NCBI GenBank assembly: GCA_031460175.1
Contig: JAVKGW010000003.1
Span: 186,001-250,000 of the forward strand
DNA length: 64,000 nt
Direction: 5' to 3'
DNA from: Armatimonadota bacterium
Lineage (GTDB): Bacteria; Sysuimicrobiota; Sysuimicrobiia; Sysuimicrobiales; Sysuimicrobiaceae
Shown: piece by piece, positions 48,251 through 57,913 of the stretch
Position numbering within the stretch: the stretch's first letter is position 1
Layout of the letters: each line of letters starts with the position of its first letter
The notes under the pieces: model-generated
What the model was told of the DNA's origin: nothing
Database searches by the model: none
The model's input: the letters and a program-made list of their open reading frames with translations, nothing else
Program-made: the position numbers and the translations under genes

Positions 48251-49804
48251 ATGAAGGTGGTACGATGGGGCGTGCTGGGTATGGTGCTCCTCTCCGTGGT
48301 GGGCGTGGCGTTCGCCGCGGCCCGGCCCTTCGCGGGCCGTACCGTTACGCTGGGGGTATTCGCAGGAGGCACCCGAGGAGCCATCTCTGGCCCCTTCTAT
48401 TATTTCCGCTCCGCGTGGGAGCAACGCACGGGAGCCAAATTGAACATCGTGGAGATTCCCTTCGATCAGCTTCCCACGAAGATCAAGACGGACCTCATCA
48501 CCCGGGCGGGACGGTTCGACGGATTCGTGCCCTGCGCCACCATCTACGGGGACCTGGTGACCAACAACTGGATCGTGCCGGTGGATCCGTGGATCCGGGA
48601 TCCGCGGTTCCCCCGGTGGGACCCCAACGACATGGGTCCTCCCATCCGGCAGCTGTACCGGTGGGGCGGGCGGCAGTACGGAGCCAACTACGACGCGGAC
48701 GCCTGGGTGCTCTACGGCCGACGGGACCTTCTCAACGATCCCAAGGAGAAGGCTGCGTTCCGGGCCAAGTACGGGTATGAGCTGCGGCTGCCGCAAACCA
48801 TCAAGGAGCTCCTGGACGTGAGCGAGTTCTTCAACAACCGCGACTGGAACGGGGACGGGCGAGCCGACTTCGGCATCGTCCTCCCCCTCAAGGTGAGTGC
48901 CCAGGGGTTCTTCTTCTACCTGGCCTTCGCGGCTCCCTACGTGGTGGTTCCGGGCCCCACCGTGGACGAGTACCACAACGTGTTCTTCTTTAACCCCCGC
49001 ACCATGGAGCCCCTCATCAACTCCCCGGGACACGTGAAGGCCCTGGAGGACTACATCCGGCTCACGAAGAACGGCCCCCGGGCCCAGCTGGGATGGGACC
49101 TCGTGGAGTCCTGGGATCCGTTCCTGAAGGGCAATGCGGCCCTGACCTACAGCCCGGGCGACATCGGCTCCCTCGCCAAGAACCCCGACCGCTCCCGGAT
49201 CAAGGGCAAGCTCACCGCAGGCCCCATGCCGGCCAGCACGGAGTATTACGACCGACGGACCGGCCGGTGGGTCCAGAGGCTCAACCGGGTCGGCAACCTC
49301 CTGGGATGCTCCTGGCACGGGCTGATCAGCTCCCTCAGCCGGAACAAGGAGACCATTTACCACCTGTTCGCGTACATGGCGGAGCGGTCCCGACTCTTCC
49401 AGATCACCACCTTCGGCTGGGGCGGCGTGGATCCCGGGAAGATCTACGACTTCCCGCCGGAGGTGAGCAACGGCCAGGGCACGGGATCCATCCAGGCCTA
49501 CCTCCAGCAGGGGTTCGACCGGCAGGACGCCCTGGACTGGCTGCGGGCCTACTGGCAGAACTACTACCAGATGGATGCCTGGCAGGAGTACCTCCGCATC
49601 CCGGGCGCTCCGGAGATGATCAACAGCCTCGACCTGCACATCAGCCAGGCCCTGGTGGGACGGGAGACGCCCAAGCAGGCCCTGGATGCGGTGGCTCGGG
49701 AGTGGACGGAGATCGTGAACAAGCTGGGCCGGGAGAAGCTACGGCGCGCGTACCAGGAGTCCATCGGCTACGGCAGGCCCGCGCCCCGGTACCGGCCGCG
49801 CTAG
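48251..49804 (+). CDS. ABC transporter solute-binding protein, CUT1 (family 1) type
   Basis: A 517-residue extracytoplasmic binding protein. It begins with a Sec signal peptide (MKVVRWGVLGMVLLSVVGVAFA, cleavage near AFA-AA) with no lipobox cysteine. The mature part has the family-1 carbohydrate-binder layout with many Trp and Tyr residues (YRWGGRQYGANYDADAW). ATG 48251 follows GAGGGGGTGA; the upstream GTG three codons earlier overlaps that site. The two permeases follow at once. The ligand is probably an oligosaccharide or polyol. Confidence 0.85.
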   Translation: MKVVRWGVLGMVLLSVVGVAFAAARPFAGRTVTLGVFAGGTRGAISGPFYYFRSAWEQRTGAKLNIVEIPFDQLPTKIKTDLITRAGRFDGFVPCATIYGDLVTNNWIVPVDPWIRDPRFPRWDPNDMGPPIRQLYRWGGRQYGANYDADAWVLYGRRDLLNDPKEKAAFRAKYGYELRLPQTIKELLDVSEFFNNRDWNGDGRADFGIVLPLKVSAQGFFFYLAFAAPYVVVPGPTVDEYHNVFFFNPRTMEPLINSPGHVKALEDYIRLTKNGPRAQLGWDLVESWDPFLKGNAALTYSPGDIGSLAKNPDRSRIKGKLTAGPMPASTEYYDRRTGRWVQRLNRVGNLLGCSWHGLISSLSRNKETIYHLFAYMAERSRLFQITTFGWGGVDPGKIYDFPPEVSNGQGTGSIQAYLQQGFDRQDALDWLRAYWQNYYQMDAWQEYLRIPGAPEMINSLDLHISQALVGRETPKQALDAVAREWTEIVNKLGREKLRRAYQESIGYGRPAPRYRPR

Positions 49805-49813
49805 GGGGGAACC

Positions 49814-50677
49814 GTGCGGGATGAGGGGGTCAAGTGGGCACTGCTCCTGCCCGCGGTGGGGTGGATCTTGACCTTCACCGTCTACCCCCTCGTCTTTTCC
49901 CTGCTCCTCTCTTTCCAGAACTGGAACCTGACGTCTCCGCCCACCTGGGCAGGGTTGGCAAACTACGTGCGGGCTGTGCAGGACCCCCGGACGCACAACG
50001 CGCTCCGGGTCACGGGTCTCTTCGTGGGGGCGACGGTCGCCGCAGAGCTCCTGTTGGGGTTCGCGCTCGCCCTGCTCTTCCACCGGCCCATGCGGGGGAT
50101 TCGCCTTCTGCGGGCGGTCGTGGTGGCACCCCTGTTTACCTCTCCCATCGCCCTCGCCTTCCTGGGCATGATGCTCTTCCACGAGGAGGACGGGCCCATC
50201 GCGCATCTCGTTCGGGCCGTGGGGGCCGGCAAAGTCCACTGGCTCTCGGACCCCACCACCGCCCTGGGGTCCGTGGTGCTCCTGGACATCTGGCAGTGGA
50301 CGCCTTTCGCCTTCCTCGTGTTCCTGGCGGGCCTCGCGGGCGTCCCGCAGGAACCCATCGAGGCGGCGATCGTGGACGGTGCGGGGCGGTGGGCTCTTTT
50401 CCGACACGTTTTGCTTCCCCTGCTGACGCCGGTGATCGTCACCGCCCTGCTGTTCAAGCTTATCTATTCCGTGAAGGTCTTCGACCTCGCGTTCGGACTC
50501 ACCGGAGGGGGGCCGGGGATCTCCACGGAGGTCCTGGCCCTTTACATCCACCGACAGGGCCTGGAGTTCTTCAATCTCGGGTACGCCTCCTCCCTGTCGT
50601 ATATCTTTCTCGTCCTGGTGTCCCTGACATGCATCGGTCTGGTGCTTCGCGTGCGGCATCTGTACGAACGTCTCTAG
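49814..50677 (+). CDS. ABC sugar transporter permease, MalF-like
   Basis: A 287-residue inner-membrane permease with six predicted helices. The EAA loop that contacts the ATPase reads EAAIVDGAGRWALFRHVLLPLL. The GTG start is 9 bases after the binding-protein stop. It forms the channel with the next gene. No ATPase of the MalK type is in the operon, so a shared one must serve. Confidence 0.88.
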   Translation: MRDEGVKWALLLPAVGWILTFTVYPLVFSLLLSFQNWNLTSPPTWAGLANYVRAVQDPRTHNALRVTGLFVGATVAAELLLGFALALLFHRPMRGIRLLRAVVVAPLFTSPIALAFLGMMLFHEEDGPIAHLVRAVGAGKVHWLSDPTTALGSVVLLDIWQWTPFAFLVFLAGLAGVPQEPIEAAIVDGAGRWALFRHVLLPLLTPVIVTALLFKLIYSVKVFDLAFGLTGGGPGISTEVLALYIHRQGLEFFNLGYASSLSYIFLVLVSLTCIGLVLRVRHLYERL

Positions 50678-50709
50678 CCGTTCGCCCGGCCCGTGGACTG
50701 ACGCGCCGG

Positions 50710-51540
50710 ATGGAGCGGGCGGCGCTGGGAGCGCTGCTCCTGGCCGTCCTGATTTGGGTCCTGTTCCCCCTCTACTGGGCCGGGATCACCTCCCTCAAGG
50801 AGCCCACGGAGACCTTCCGCCCCACCCTCCTCCCCTTCGTGCAGTTCATCCCCACCCTGGCCAACTGGCAGGACCAGTTCCGACTGGCGGGGCGGGACAT
50901 CCTCCGGGATCTCCAGAACAGCTTGCTCGTCGCCGCAGCGAGCGCCTCCCTGGCGCTCCTGCTCGGGAGCATGGCGGGTTACGCCCTGGCCCGCTTTCCG
51001 TTTTACGTCGGTCCCCTTCGCAATCACGACATCGCCACCTGGTTCCTCTCGCAGGTCATCCTGCCCCCCGCGGTGGTCGTCATCCCCTTCTTCCTGTTCA
51101 TGCAGCGGCTGGGCCTCCTGGACACGCCTCTCGCCCTCATCCTCGCGCATACCACCATGAACCTGCCGCTCGCCACCCTGCTCATGCGTGACACCTTCCT
51201 GAGCCTTCCCGTGGAGCTGGAGGAGGCCGCCCTGGTGGACGGGGCCAGCCGGCTACGCGCCCTCGTGCACGTGGTGCTGCCCCTCGCAGCCCCTGCACTG
51301 GTCTCCACGGGAATCCTGGCCTTCGCGTTCTCCTGGAACGAGTTCATCTACGCCCTCACCCTCACGTTCGAGCGGGCCACCACCATTCCCCTCCTGATCG
51401 CGGGGGCCAAGATGAGCCAGGGGATTCAGTTCTGGTTCGTGTCCGTCCGGGTGCTGCTGGCCCTCCTGCCCCCCGTACTCCTGGCGTTCGCCGTCCAGCG
51501 GTACGTGGTGCGGGGCCTCACCCTGGGCGCGCTGCACTAA
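50710..51540 (+). CDS. ABC sugar transporter permease, MalG-like
   Basis: A 276-residue permease with six helices and the EAA loop EEAALVDGASRLRALVHVVLPLAAPAL. The C-terminal FSWNEFIYALTLT is typical of MalG-type subunits. ATG 50710 lies 32 bases after the first permease with no clear SD, so translation may be coupled. It ends two bases before the PfkB kinase. Confidence 0.88.
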   Translation: MERAALGALLLAVLIWVLFPLYWAGITSLKEPTETFRPTLLPFVQFIPTLANWQDQFRLAGRDILRDLQNSLLVAAASASLALLLGSMAGYALARFPFYVGPLRNHDIATWFLSQVILPPAVVVIPFFLFMQRLGLLDTPLALILAHTTMNLPLATLLMRDTFLSLPVELEEAALVDGASRLRALVHVVLPLAAPALVSTGILAFAFSWNEFIYALTLTFERATTIPLLIAGAKMSQGIQFWFVSVRVLLALLPPVLLAFAVQRYVVRGLTLGALH

Positions 51541-51542
51541 CG

Positions 51543-52481
51543 ATGCCGCAAGTGCTGAGCGTGGGGATCATGGTGGCCGACGTGATCGTCCGGACCGTGG
51601 ACGCCTGGCCGGAGCTGGGACGCCTTCGGTTGGTGGAATCCATCGAGCTGCAAAGCGGGGGCCTCGCCCACACCACGGCCATCACCCTGGCGAAGTTGGG
51701 GGTCCCCACCGCCGCGGTGGGCCGGGTGGGCGCGGACGTCTTCGGCGGCTACCTCATCGAGCGGCTCCGGCACCATGGGGTAGAGCCACACGTGGTGGAG
51801 GATCCCGCGATCGGAACCTCCATCACCGTGGTGGCGGTGGCCCCCGGCGGAGAACGGTCCTTCCTCCACTTCGTCGGCGCCAACGCCCGCCTCGTCCCGG
51901 AAGACGTCCCCGATCACCTCCTCTCCGCGGCAAGGATCCTGCACCTGGGCGGATACTTCGTGCTCCCCGGCATGGACGGACCCCCCGCGGCTCGGCTTCT
52001 GGCGCGCGCAAGAGCCCATGGATGTCGTACGAGCCTGGACGTGGCCTGGGACGCCCGGGGCCGATGGATGGAGGACCTGGCGCCCTGTCTAGCGCACCTG
52101 GACGTCCTGTTCGCCAATCAGGACGAGGTGGCACAGCTGGCGGGGACCCGGGATCCCCAACGCGCCGCGGCCGCATTGCGGGAGCGAGGAGTGGGCGTGG
52201 TGGCGGTGAAGCTGGGCGAACGGGGAGCGTACGTGGACGCGGGCAGCTGGCAGGGGTGGGTTCCCGCATTCGACGTCCCCGTGGTGGACACCACGGGCGC
52301 GGGAGACGCCTTCTGCGGCGGATTCCTGGCCGCCTGGCTTCGGGGCTGGAGCTGGGAGGAGGTTACCCGGTTCGCGAACGCGGTGGGAGCCCTCTGCGTG
52401 ACCGCGGTGGGAGGGACGACGGGCGTGCGAAGCTTCGAGGAAACCGTGGATTTCCTACGCCGGGCGCGGGTTCGAAATTGA
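51543..52481 (+). CDS. PfkB family carbohydrate kinase
   Basis: A 312-residue ribokinase-fold kinase. The N-terminal GIMVADVIVRTV and SGGLAHTTAITLAKLG bind substrate; the C-terminal signature VVDTTGAGDAFCGGF holds the anion hole and the catalytic Asp. The substrate could be a ketose, ketose phosphate or nucleoside; the neighbouring isomerase and transporters suggest a pentose or deoxy sugar. Confidence 0.88.
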   Translation: MPQVLSVGIMVADVIVRTVDAWPELGRLRLVESIELQSGGLAHTTAITLAKLGVPTAAVGRVGADVFGGYLIERLRHHGVEPHVVEDPAIGTSITVVAVAPGGERSFLHFVGANARLVPEDVPDHLLSAARILHLGGYFVLPGMDGPPAARLLARARAHGCRTSLDVAWDARGRWMEDLAPCLAHLDVLFANQDEVAQLAGTRDPQRAAAALRERGVGVVAVKLGERGAYVDAGSWQGWVPAFDVPVVDTTGAGDAFCGGFLAAWLRGWSWEEVTRFANAVGALCVTAVGGTTGVRSFEETVDFLRRARVRN

Positions 52482-52501
52482 AGGGGGAAGGAGGGGAGAG
52501 G

Positions 52502-53650
52502 ATGCCGTTACGGGATCTGCGCGGGCAAAGGGTGCGGCGTTCGGGGGAAGAGCTCGTGCGCCACCTGCAGAGCTTCGTGCTGGAGCCAAAGTTCTCCGTC
52601 GGGGTCTGGTACCTGTCGCCGTTTGCGAGCCGGTTCCACGACAAGTACCAGCCCGACCGGGACATCCGCGCACGGTTGGACCTGGTGACCTCCCTGAAGG
52701 AGTACGGCGTGGTCGGGGTCGAAGCCCACTACCCGGCCGAGGTGAACGAGGACAACCTGGACCTCTGGAAGAGCTTCATCCGCGACACGGGCATCCGTCT
52801 CGTGGCGCTGGCGCCGGGGATCTTCTATGACCGCGAGTTCGAGTTCGGATCCCTCTCCTCTCCGATCCCGGAGGCCCGACGGAGGGCAATCCAGCGGACA
52901 ATCCGCACGCTGGAGCTGAGCCGGGAACTCGGGACGGACGTGACCATCGTGTGGCCCGGGATCGACGGGTACGAGAACCCCTTCGGGCAGAACTTCACGG
53001 ACCTCCGCGCACGGTTCGCAGAAGGGCTCGCGGAAGCGATGGACGCGGTCCCCAGCGTCCGGATCGCGTTCGAGCCCAAGCCCTATGAACCGCGAGGTCG
53101 CATCCTGTTCGGGACCACAGCCGAAGGGCTCCTTCTGGCCCACCGGGTGGAGGCGATGCTGACGAATCCCGACAACCGCCGCCTCCTTCAGGAAGGCCAC
53201 GCCCTGGTCGGGCTCAACCCCGAGACCGGGCACATGCTCATGGGGTACGAGGACCTCGCCTACTCCCTGAGCCTCGCCTGCGAGGAGGGTCGCCTCGCGC
53301 ACACCCACTGGAACAGCCAGCCCCTCGGGAACTACGATCAGGACCTGAACGTGGGTGTCGTCTCGCCGGAGCAGACGGAGGCGGCCCTGTACGCTTTGAA
53401 GATGCACGGGTACGAAGAACACTTCGGGATCGACATCAATCCCGAGCGGATGCCGCCGGAGGTCGCGATCAAGAACTCCATCGATGCCCTCCGGGCGGCC
53501 GCCGACCGGGTCAACCACCTGGACCACGAGCGGATCGTCTGGGCCATCGAGCACCCGGACCGGGCACGCGGATGGCTGGAAGCCTACCTGATCCGGCAGC
53601 GGGCCCGGACTCCGGATGCCCTCCCGCCTTTGTGGGAGCTTGCGCGGTGA
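52502..53650 (+). CDS. xylose-isomerase-family TIM-barrel protein with altered metal ligands
   Basis: A 382-residue protein aligned by eye with actinobacterial-type XylA: YGVVGVEAHYPAE, WPGIDGYENPF, FEPKPYEPRG (E191, K193), GLNPETGH (E241, H244), LAHTHWNSQ, NYDQDLNVG (D279, D281) and GIDINPER (D311) match in order and spacing. Two differences stand out: the Asp of HIDLNGQ is His269, and the HxxD catalytic pair reads H76-Y-P-A. From memory, L-rhamnose isomerases of the Pseudomonas type use a Glu/Asp/His/Asp set, so the sugar may not be xylose. The strong site AAGGAGGGGAGAGG precedes the ATG. It overlaps the FGGY kinase by four bases. Confidence 0.75.
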   Translation: MPLRDLRGQRVRRSGEELVRHLQSFVLEPKFSVGVWYLSPFASRFHDKYQPDRDIRARLDLVTSLKEYGVVGVEAHYPAEVNEDNLDLWKSFIRDTGIRLVALAPGIFYDREFEFGSLSSPIPEARRRAIQRTIRTLELSRELGTDVTIVWPGIDGYENPFGQNFTDLRARFAEGLAEAMDAVPSVRIAFEPKPYEPRGRILFGTTAEGLLLAHRVEAMLTNPDNRRLLQEGHALVGLNPETGHMLMGYEDLAYSLSLACEEGRLAHTHWNSQPLGNYDQDLNVGVVSPEQTEAALYALKMHGYEEHFGIDINPERMPPEVAIKNSIDALRAAADRVNHLDHERIVWAIEHPDRARGWLEAYLIRQRARTPDALPPLWELAR

Positions 53651-55155
53651 GGGGCGCGTTCCTGGGGATCGACGTGGGGACCACCGGCGCCAAGGCGGTG
53701 CTGGTGGATGGGCAGGGTCGGGTCCTCGCCTCGGCCACCCACGACTACCCCCTCTCGGTCCCCCGACCGGGCTGGTCCGAGCAGGAGCCGCAGGCGTGGT
53801 GGGAGGCCACGGTGCTGAGCATCCGGGCGGTCCTCGCGGCCCAAGACGTGCAGGTCGACGGGGTGGGGCTCACCGGTCAGATGCACGGCCTCGTGGCCCT
53901 CGATCCGAAGGGCGAGGTCCTGCGGCCGGCGATCCTCTGGAACGACCAGCGCACGGCCGAGGAGGTCGCGTGGATCACGGAGCGGGTGGGTCCACAGCGC
54001 GTTCTCGAGCTCACCGGTAACCCCGTCCTCACCGGGTTTACGGCACCCAAGATCTGTTGGGTGCGCCGGCACGAGCCTCAGGTCTACCGCCGCATCGCCC
54101 ATGTTCTCCTCCCGAAGGACTACGTCCGGTACCGGCTCACGGGCACACTCGCCACCGACGTCGCGGATGCGTCCGGGACGTCGCTGTTCGACGTGCGCGG
54201 ACGCCGGTGGTCGGATGAGATGCTCTCCGCCCTTGAGATCCCCCGATCTTGGCTCCCGGACGTCTTCGAGTCACCGGAGGTGGTGGGCCGGGTCTCCGAA
54301 GCGGCTGCGGGGCTCACGGGGCTTCGGGCCGGCGTCCCGGTGGTGGCGGGGGCCGGAGATCAGGCAGCCCAGGCGGTCGGAGCCGGGATCGTGCGGAGTG
54401 GGCTTCTCTCGGTCACCATCGGGACATCCGGGGTCGTGTTCGCCCACCTCGACGCGGTACAGGTGGACCCTCTCGGCCGCACCCACACCTTCTGCCACGC
54501 CGTGCCGGGCAAGTGGCACGTGATGGGCGTGATGCTGGCGGCCGGGGGATCCCTCCGATGGCTGCGGGAAGGCCTCGGCATCCCGGATTGGCACCGCGCA
54601 GGGGGCGACCCCTACGCCCTCATGACGGAGGAGGCCGCGGAGGTGCCGCCCGGGAGCGAAGGCCTCCTCTTCCTCCCCTACCTCTCAGGGGAGCGGACGC
54701 CGCACGCGGATCCGTTCGCCCGGGGAGCCTTCGTGGGCCTCACGCTCCGCCACCGCCGGGCCCACTTCGTGCGGTCGGTCCTGGAAGGCGTGGCGTTTGG
54801 GCTGCGCGATTCCCTGGAGATCCTCCGGACGATGGGACTTGCGCCCACCCAGGTCCGGGTCTCCGGCGGAGGGGCCCGCAGTGCCCTGTGGCGGCAGATC
54901 CTCGCCGACGTGTTCGGGACCGAACTCGTGACCGTGGAGGTCACCGAAGGGGCTGCCTATGGGGCGGCCCTCCTGGCCGCTGTCGGGGCGGGTGCGTTCC
55001 CCTCCGTGGAGGCGGCGTGTGACCGGGCGGTCCGGGTCGTGGAGCGCACTGCACCGGGCCCCGGCCGGGAACGGTACGAGGAACTGTACCGGGTGTACGT
55101 CGAACTCTATCCCCGGTTGCGAGATGCAATGCACAGGCTGAGCCGACTCTCCTAG
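53647..55155 (+). CDS. xylB: FGGY family sugar kinase, xylulokinase-like
   Basis: A 502-residue kinase: the N-terminal phosphate-binding GIDVGTTGAKAVLVD, GLTGQMHGLVALD (xylulokinase-type GQMHG), DVADASGTSLFD, and the C-terminal RVSGGGARSALWRQILADVFG. GTG 53647 overlaps the isomerase stop as GTGA, so the ketose made by that enzyme is the likely substrate. D-xylulose is the default call, but the altered isomerase leaves L-xylulose, L-rhamnulose or another ketose possible. Confidence 0.8.
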   Translation: MRGAFLGIDVGTTGAKAVLVDGQGRVLASATHDYPLSVPRPGWSEQEPQAWWEATVLSIRAVLAAQDVQVDGVGLTGQMHGLVALDPKGEVLRPAILWNDQRTAEEVAWITERVGPQRVLELTGNPVLTGFTAPKICWVRRHEPQVYRRIAHVLLPKDYVRYRLTGTLATDVADASGTSLFDVRGRRWSDEMLSALEIPRSWLPDVFESPEVVGRVSEAAAGLTGLRAGVPVVAGAGDQAAQAVGAGIVRSGLLSVTIGTSGVVFAHLDAVQVDPLGRTHTFCHAVPGKWHVMGVMLAAGGSLRWLREGLGIPDWHRAGGDPYALMTEEAAEVPPGSEGLLFLPYLSGERTPHADPFARGAFVGLTLRHRRAHFVRSVLEGVAFGLRDSLEILRTMGLAPTQVRVSGGGARSALWRQILADVFGTELVTVEVTEGAAYGAALLAAVGAGAFPSVEAACDRAVRVVERTAPGPGRERYEELYRVYVELYPRLRDAMHRLSRLS

Positions 55156-55163
55156 GGGCAGGC

Positions 55164-56168
55164 GTGTCGAGAGGGGAATCGCTGGGGGTAGAGCGGGCGA
55201 GGCCACTGGGCCGGGTGGGACGACCCGCCCTCGCCGTGCGATTCCGGGAGCTCAACATCCTGTTGGCTCTCGGGGCCCTCGTCCTCTTCTTCACCTGGCG
55301 GAACCCCACGTTCCTCTCCACCTCCAACTTGAACATCATCCTGCGGGACATGCCGCGCTACACGCTCCTGGGTGTCGGCGAAACGCTCGTGATCGTCACG
55401 GGGGGCATCGACCTCTCGGTCGGTTCGATGGTCGCCCTCACGAACATGGTCGCCGCCTACCTCATGGTGACGTGGAACGTGCACTGGCTTGTGGCGATCC
55501 TCGTGATCCTCACCCTCTCCTGCCTGGTCGGGCTCTGGCACGGGCTGTTCGTGACGAAGCTGGGAGTACCGGCCTTCATCATCACGCTGGGCACCCTGAT
55601 GTGGGCCCGGGGCCTTTCCTCCCTCATGACGAAAGGGTTCATCATCGCTCTGCCGGACACGCCCTACCTCGCCCTGGGACAGGGGGACCTCTTCGGGATT
55701 CCGATGCCCTTCGTCGTCCTCCTCACGGTGGCGGGAGTGTGCGGTGTGATCCTCCACCGCACGGTCCTCGGTCGCCACATGTACGCGGTGGGCGGAAACC
55801 TCCAAGCCGCCCGTGCAGCGGGCATCAACGTGGATGGGGTGCGGATCTTCGCCTACGCGGCCTGCAGCGTGATCGCGGGGATCACGGGGGTGGTGGTTGC
55901 CGCGAGGCTCGGGCAAGGCAACCCGAACGTAGGTGGGGCCTATGAGCTCTGGGCGATCGCGGCCACCGTGATCGGCGGGACGAGCCTCTTTGGCGGGGAG
56001 GGGACGATCCTGGGAGCGCTGTTGGGCGGGGCGATCATGGCCGTGGTCGTGAACGGAATGATCCTCGTCGACGTCTCCGCGTACTACCAGGACATCGTGC
56101 TCGGATTGATCCTCGTGGCGGCTGTTGCCGTAGACATCCTCCGCAAGCGCAAGGAAATACGACTCTGA
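55164..56168 (+). CDS. ABC permease, ribose/xylose (CUT2) type, module 1
   Basis: A 334-residue RbsC-like permease with about ten hydrophobic helices. [23 protein letters not shown] and [19 protein letters not shown] are hallmark CUT2 segments, followed by [23 protein letters not shown] start lies 8 bases after xylB. It is the first of two permease-binder-ATPase sets. Confidence 0.9.
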   Translation: MSRGESLGVERARPLGRVGRPALAVRFRELNILLALGALVLFFTWRNPTFLSTSNLNIILRDMPRYTLLGVGETLVIVTGGIDLSVGSMVALTNMVAAYLMVTWNVHWLVAILVILTLSCLVGLWHGLFVTKLGVPAFIITLGTLMWARGLSSLMTKGFIIALPDTPYLALGQGDLFGIPMPFVVLLTVAGVCGVILHRTVLGRHMYAVGGNLQAARAAGINVDGVRIFAYAACSVIAGITGVVVAARLGQGNPNVGGAYELWAIAATVIGGTSLFGGEGTILGALLGGAIMAVVVNGMILVDVSAYYQDIVLGLILVAAVAVDILRKRKEIRL

Positions 56169-56182
56169 GGGAGGTGATCGGC

Positions 56183-57169
56183 ATGAAGCGCACGTGGCTC
56201 AAATTTCTCGCGGTGGGGCTGGCGGTGGGCCTGGTGGCCTCCGCAGGCATCCCGGCACCCACCATCCGGGTGGTCGTGATTGGGAAGTCCGTGCACCCGT
56301 ACTGGGCCAACGTGGAGCGAGGGGTAAAGGCCGCGGCGCAGAAGCTGGGGGTCCAAGCGGTCTTCTTCGTGCCCCAGAAGGAGGACGTGGCCGCCCAGAT
56401 CAGCACCATGGAGACCTACATCGCCCAGAAGGTGTCCGGCATCGCCGTCGCGCCCTCGGATCCCAAGGCGCTCGGGCCCACCATCAAGAAGGGACGGGAC
56501 GCCGGGATTCCGGTGATCACCCTGGACACCGATGCGCCGGAAAGCGCTCGCCTCGCCTACATCGGCACGGACAACCTGGCGGCCGGGCGGATCGCGGGAC
56601 AGGAGATGCGCAAGCTTTTGCCCCAGGGCGGGAAGGTGGCCATCGGGACCGGAAGCCTCACCGCCCTCAACTCCCTGCAGCGCATCGAGGGATTTAAGCA
56701 GGCCATCCAGGGGAGTCCGATCCGCATCGTGGCCACGAACAACGACAAAGAGGACGCGGCCACCGCGGTGAGCCTCGCGGCTGCCACCCTGCGGGCTCAC
56801 CCGGACCTCGCGGGGGCATACGGGGTGTACGCCTACAACGGCCCCGCATGGGCCCGCGCGGCCAAGGAGGCGAAGGTGGCCGGGAAACTGAAGATCGTCG
56901 CCTTCGACGCCACGGATGAACACATCGCCCTGCTCAAGGAAGGCGCCATCCACGTGCTCGTGGCTCAGCGGGAGTACTTCCAGGGCTACCGGAGCGTGGA
57001 ACTCCTGACCCTCATGGCCCGGGAGGGGGTGGAGCGTGCCCTACGCCTCTACCGGGTCCCTCCCAGCCGCATCGTGGATACGGGTGTGGACGTGGTGACC
57101 CGGGCCACGCTCGCCGCGTACGCCAAGAAGCTGGATGAGCTGGGGATCCCCCACACGTGGAAGCCATGA
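56183..57169 (+). CDS. ABC solute-binding protein, ribose (CUT2) type, module 1
   Basis: A 328-residue periplasmic-binding protein of the RbsB fold. A Sec signal peptide ([22 protein letters not shown]) lacks a lipobox cysteine. The fold is marked by [30 protein letters not shown] and the hinge region [19 protein letters not shown] 56183 follows GAGGGAGGTGATCGGC. It overlaps the ATPase gene by four bases. Confidence 0.88.
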   Translation: MKRTWLKFLAVGLAVGLVASAGIPAPTIRVVVIGKSVHPYWANVERGVKAAAQKLGVQAVFFVPQKEDVAAQISTMETYIAQKVSGIAVAPSDPKALGPTIKKGRDAGIPVITLDTDAPESARLAYIGTDNLAAGRIAGQEMRKLLPQGGKVAIGTGSLTALNSLQRIEGFKQAIQGSPIRIVATNNDKEDAATAVSLAAATLRAHPDLAGAYGVYAYNGPAWARAAKEAKVAGKLKIVAFDATDEHIALLKEGAIHVLVAQREYFQGYRSVELLTLMAREGVERALRLYRVPPSRIVDTGVDVVTRATLAAYAKKLDELGIPHTWKP

Positions 57170-57912
57170 GGGGGCCGCTCCTCCGAGCCCGAGGGATCAG
57201 CAAGCGGTTTGGGGCCGTCCAGGCCCTGCAGGACGTGGATGTGGACCTGTACCCGGGGGAGGTCCTGGGATTGGTGGGGGACAACGGGGCGGGAAAATCC
57301 ACCCTCATCAAGATCCTCTCGGGAGTCTACCCACCGGACGCGGGGAGCATCGAGCTCGAGGGTCGGCCCGTACGGTTCACGAGCCCCCGGGAGGCCCGGG
57401 CCGCGGGCATCGAGACCATCTATCAGGATCTCGCCCTCGCGGAGAATCTGGACGTGGCGGGGAACATCTTCTTGGGCCGGGAGCCGGGATACGGCTGGGG
57501 GGTGCTCCGGATCCTCGCTCGCCGTCAGATGGAGACGGCCTCGACCCAGGTCCTCCAGCGGCTGGAGATCCAGCTCCCCTCCGTGCGGACCCTGGTGCGG
57601 CACCTGTCCGGCGGACAGCGTCAGGCCGTGGCCATCAGCCGGGCGGTGTACTGGGAGGCCCGCATCGTCATCATGGACGAGCCCACCGCGGCCCTTGGGG
57701 TGCGGGAGCGATCCCGGGTGCTGGACCTGGTGCGCCGTTTAAGGGATGAGGGCAAGAGCGTACTCCTCATCAGCCACAGCATGCCGGACATCTTCGCGGT
57801 GTGTGACCGGATCGTGGTCCTGCGCCGGGGCCTGAAGGTGGGGGAGCGGCAAACCGCGCAGACCACGGAGGAGGAGATCGTGCGGATGATGATGGGGGTG
57901 GAGGCGGCCTAA
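57166..57912 (+). CDS. ABC ATP-binding protein, single-domain CUT2 type, module 1
   Basis: A 248-residue ATPase with Walker [13 protein letters not shown]-loop IYQDLAL, signature [14 protein letters not shown], Walker [10 protein letters not shown] and switch His in ISHSM. A single domain of this size is the FrcA type, not the duplicated RbsA form. ATG 57166 overlaps the binding-protein stop (ATGA). Confidence 0.92.
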   Translation: MRGPLLRARGISKRFGAVQALQDVDVDLYPGEVLGLVGDNGAGKSTLIKILSGVYPPDAGSIELEGRPVRFTSPREARAAGIETIYQDLALAENLDVAGNIFLGREPGYGWGVLRILARRQMETASTQVLQRLEIQLPSVRTLVRHLSGGQRQAVAISRAVYWEARIVIMDEPTAALGVRERSRVLDLVRRLRDEGKSVLLISHSMPDIFAVCDRIVVLRRGLKVGERQTAQTTEEEIVRMMMGVEAA

Positions 57913-57913
57913 G

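Noticed and set aside
46682-49639. A 985-codon open frame on the minus strand
   Set aside because: It covers three well-supported + strand genes, lacks any domain, and arises from high GC codon bias.
51543-55155. Calling the isomerase and kinases a confirmed xylose operon
   Set aside because: Key metal and catalytic residues of the isomerase differ from XylA, so the sugar is left open.
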